64,000 nucleotides of DNA, taken from NCBI GenBank assembly GCA_014529385.2, contig CM043963.1, positions 74,307,412-74,371,411 of the forward strand. The letters are read 5' to 3'. Made by a program: the position numbers and the translations under genes. The DNA is from Adiantum capillus-veneris. Its lineage: Eukaryota > Streptophyta > Polypodiopsida > Polypodiales > Pteridaceae. Within the stretch, counting starts at the first letter, position 1, and every line of letters begins with the position of its first letter. This document shows, piece after piece, positions 60,885 to 64,000 of this stretch. The notes under the pieces were generated by a model. That model ran no database searches and had not been told where the DNA came from. It worked only from the letters and a program-made list of their open reading frames with translations.

Positions 60885-61082
60885 TCCAAACTCTTAAATT
60901 TCTCTTATAAGTAATTTTTTTTGTACTTGCCACTTGTCAAAATTGTCAATTTGGTCAATTTAAGTCCTTTATGTCCACTTAAAGCTGTGTGTGAATATAC
61001 ATTTATTAATGTTCTAATGACTTTTTGGTTGCCCAATGCTCTAGTCCTAGGATTTTCTCATCCCATAAAGAGGGTTATACTT

Positions 61083-61378
61083 ACCATTTGTTCACAAGCC
61101 GCAAAATGTGTTAGTAAACAACATACACACGGTTTTGGGCGGTGGGCATTCCCATTTTTTGAAACAATTCACGGTATTCATGCAAGAAGATAGGAGGCAA
61201 AAATAAGGCATGCAAGCACATATATATGCTACCATTTGTTCACAAGCCGCAAAATGTGTTAGTAAACAACATACACACGGTTTTGGGCGGTGGGCGTCCC
61301 CATTTTTTGAAACAATTCACGGTATTCATGCAAGAAGATAAGAGGCAAAAATAAGGCATGCAAGCACATATATATGCT
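61083..61378. repeat. Tandem duplication, 2 x 148 bp
   Basis: Units 61083-61230 and 61231-61378 both start accatttgttcacaagccgc and end atatatatgct, with only about three differences (for example gggcattccc against gggcgtcccc). The near identity indicates a recent duplication. Confidence 0.95.
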
Positions 61379-63300
61379 ATGCAATGCAACGTCGGTATGG
61401 ATGGTCCCTATTCATGAGCCTATGACAAGAGAATGTTCTCGCGTAAGTACACAATGGTACTAGACACTACGGAAATTCGCTCACACGGCATTTCGAGGCA
61501 TGTGCATGTGAGCACAAGTCTGAGAGGAAAGCCAAGTCGACGGTTCCATGCATGAACTCAAAGTTAAAGACCCAACGGAGTATAAGAACTAAGAACACAT
61601 AGAAAGAGGTGTCAACCCATGAGGCATCATCATTTTATTTTCCGCAATGCTAGCTAGCATAACATTTGGACCACTATTACCATTTAAGCGGCCAAAAGCC
61701 TTGTGGTGGAGACTAGCCTATTGGCTGTAGGCTCCTAGGCTCAAGGGGAGCCCGTATTGGCTCTATGGCTGGGAGGTGAGCGTGATGTCTGCTCTCTACA
61801 TTTGTTTATGTTGTGAGTTGGGCTTGTGTCATGTCATTTGTGCACGATGGATCCGACGAGGGACTAACATTGGTATTAGACCCATATCTTGCTTTACAAC
61901 AAATCGCGTCGCTACGTGCACAAAACCATAGATCTCATGGGGTCTTGATGGCCCAGCCCATAGGTTATCCTAACTCTTGCATAGGGCGGTATGGGACGCT
62001 ACTAGCAAGAGAGGAGAGCAAGGGGGGCATATGCTAGCCAATAGTGGGATTCTATGGTCCATACATTCTATTTTTCTTTACTTAGATTCTCGTGTGTGGT
62101 GGTTGCTTGCTGGCGGTAGTCACTTGGTTTCAAGGTGAGTTATGTGCTTGACTTTCTTCCATAATGAATGTTTGTTTTGGCCTCTACGAAAGACAACAAG
62201 GGTTCTACGTGCATTTATTATTCATGGTTAAAGGAGTTTATCGATTAATCGTGCATGGGATGGTTTGAGTTTCGTTTTACAACATGGAGAGATTGTTTCA
62301 CAGGATGGGGAGAGGATTTTTTTTCACAGCATGAACATATATTGTTTTTTATACTCTTCTTTTCACATCATGGAGAGAGAATTTCGATTTGCTATCTCTG
62401 CAGATGTACGATAGGGCTGTGTTGGTTGGTTGGTAGCACTCGATCCAACACCCAGGTTGGGTGCAACTTGTCCTTGAGCGAATGAGGGCACTTGCTGCGC
62501 ACGCGGCATGGTCTCGCTAGGTCAGCAACTGCTCAATGCGCGCAAGCTGGCATTGTGGGCGGTGCATGCGGGCGCCTTGAGGGCGGTTGCCCACCCTTCT
62601 TCACGGGGAGCTATCAGTCAAGCGACTGCATAGATTGGCTTGTCATGCGGTAGTGGCATTAGCTCTTCACGCTCTTGCACATTAAAGGTTTTATTTTTAA
62701 CCTTTTAAAGTGTTTAAGAAGTGCCCCCGTTTGACAAGTGACCCCCCAAATCCACTTACGTTTTAAAGTAAAGTGTGAACGTCACACTTAAGCAAACCCC
62801 TTCCGAAGTGGCCGGCTGGGTATGGAATCTGCTGAATATCTTTCTTGAGTTATAAAAGGAACTTGGTTCGCGACCCGAAAGCCAAAGGAAGGTGCTTGGG
62901 AAACTTCCCAAGCACTTGAGTAGGTGACTCACCTCCCTTTTTGAATATATTGGCACGGACGAGCTAGGCAGTGACTTTTTTAAGTCACTGCGTCCGTCCC
63001 TTTTCTACTGTGCAACGCTCTTTATCTCTCGCTGTCTTAGGCGTCTCCCCCAAGTTTGCTACTTTTACAAGGTCTCGGATATCTTTGCGTATGCGCCTTG
63101 GAATCCAACGATGCTTCTTCGCATGAGAATGGCGCCACTAGCATGCCGCAACCCATGGAGGACATGCCATTTCCTCCTTTTGACTCTACACATTCTCATG
63201 GGTGTTGTTGCTAAATTAGCTTTATTTGAAGAAAAATAATTCTTAACAAAGAATTACAAGTGAGAGGGTTTTTCTTGCTTGAGACATTCGAGTACAGATA
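61379..63300. other. No gene recognised
   Basis: Unassigned sequence with short ORFs lacking motifs. It includes a 10-bp perfect palindrome arm pair, gcagtgactt-tttt-aagtcactgc (about 62971-62992), of unknown meaning. Confidence 0.55.
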
Positions 63301-63600
63301 TTTCTAGTGCGTCATTTAGAGTAATGACAGGAGCACTATGAACGGAAATATGTGTAGGGCCACCAAGAATGGGTACTTCTGATACGTCACATTGGATGGG
63401 TGACAGGGAGCATTGGGAAGAAGTATTGGACCATCCAGAACGGACATCTCTGATGGGTCATGGGATGGGTGACATACAACATCGCAAAGGAGATTGTACT
63501 GTGAGTTCGGTGAGAAAGGACTAGGTGATGGGTATTCCCTGATCGTCACAGGGTGGGTGACGAGAGCATCGGGAAGGAAATATTCCATAGTCAGGAGGTA
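63300..63600. repeat. Degenerate minisatellite
   Basis: Three to four diverged units of roughly 80-100 bp sharing 'gatgggtgac' and 'gagcatcgggaag' (near 63399, 63466 and 63545). The remaining 63601-64000 shows no gene; pyrimidine-rich sequence and 'aaaccctag' occur near its end. Confidence 0.5.
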
Positions 63601-64000
63601 TTGTGAACGGAGTTAGAACTGTGCACAAGAATTGAGCAAGCACTTGCATGAAGATGGAAAACTTTGAGGAAATGTTGCTTTTTGAGAAAGCGAGATGCTT
63701 TTCCGTAAAGAGGTCTATGTTAGCATTGCTTCTGTGGATGAGACTGCATCCAGGGACGCCTAGATTGTGATTTTGTAAGCATTCTTTTCAACTTATAAGT
63801 TTTTACTGAGTTTTTAGCAGGTTTAGACCATTTTAAGCCCGGCGCCCACTTAATAAGTGGGCAGCCATAGGTTAAAAAAAGCAGCAAAACCCTAGCGCCC
63901 CCACTTTCTCTCTCTTTTTTAGCAAGAGAAAAAGCGATCCCTCTATCTCTAGCCCTAGATGTTCCCCTTTCTGCCCTATTCTTGCCGGGAAGGCCCCCTC

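Noticed and set aside
62971-62992. Stem-loop resembling a Rho-independent terminator
   Set aside because: A nuclear plant context gives no reason to expect a bacterial-type terminator, and no gene ends there.

Overview
The window is nuclear DNA from a land plant with a large, repeat-swollen genome. It holds one recognisable host gene, a nuclear-encoded plastid translation initiation factor IF-3. Almost everything else is transposable elements (Ty1/copia, Ty3/gypsy chromoviruses, an unusual non-autonomous LTR family, L1-type LINEs, tRNA-derived SINE-like units, MITE-like DNA elements) and simple-sequence tracts. Long intron size, TE load and very long (GA)n tracts would suit a fern or gymnosperm better than a small-genome angiosperm, but the species cannot be named from the sequence alone.

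Layout. 1-2446: 3' part of a Ty1/copia element ending in its 3' LTR. 4440-5690: a badly decayed copia RT/RNase H remnant. 7126-9425: the 5' part (LTR, PBS, gag, protease, start of integrase) of another copia element. About 11170-11480: promoter and 5' UTR of the IF-3 gene. IF-3 exons: 11481-11881, 34029-34068 (only 40 nt), 56947-57006, 57139-57188, 57300-57355 and 57434-57467. The reading frame is kept across every junction, and the remaining C-terminal exon(s) must lie past 64000. Introns 1 and 2 are about 22.1 and 22.9 kb and carry nearly all the transposons; introns 3-5 are 132, 111 and 78 nt.

Intron 1 holds a non-autonomous LTR element with giant TCG-minisatellite LTRs (14722-19500, TSD GCTAG) inserted in an older inverted LTR of the same family. 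It also holds an LTR element of unknown type (about 19592-28914), interrupted by a complete but defective gypsy chromovirus (20038-26574, TSD GCATC) and a MITE (27811-28165, 9-bp TSD). A second gypsy copy truncated in gag (28915-33612) and a SINE-like unit close to exon 2 complete it.

Intron 2 holds a young Ty1/copia element (36051-41339, TSD GCTCT), a LINE fragment, and a LINE (43931-49970) split by a 1476-bp solo gypsy LTR (44348-45823, TSD GAAAC). It also holds a GGAACG-rich MITE-like insert, a second SINE-like unit, a second long LINE (51091-56340) and several long GA, GT, G and T runs. Downstream of exon 6 there is a diverged LINE remnant (about 59420-60090), a 148-bp tandem duplication and otherwise unassigned sequence.

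Most transposon genes are broken by stops, frameshifts or deletions of catalytic motifs. No transposon function is inferred to be intact except possibly parts of the 36-41 kb copia element.
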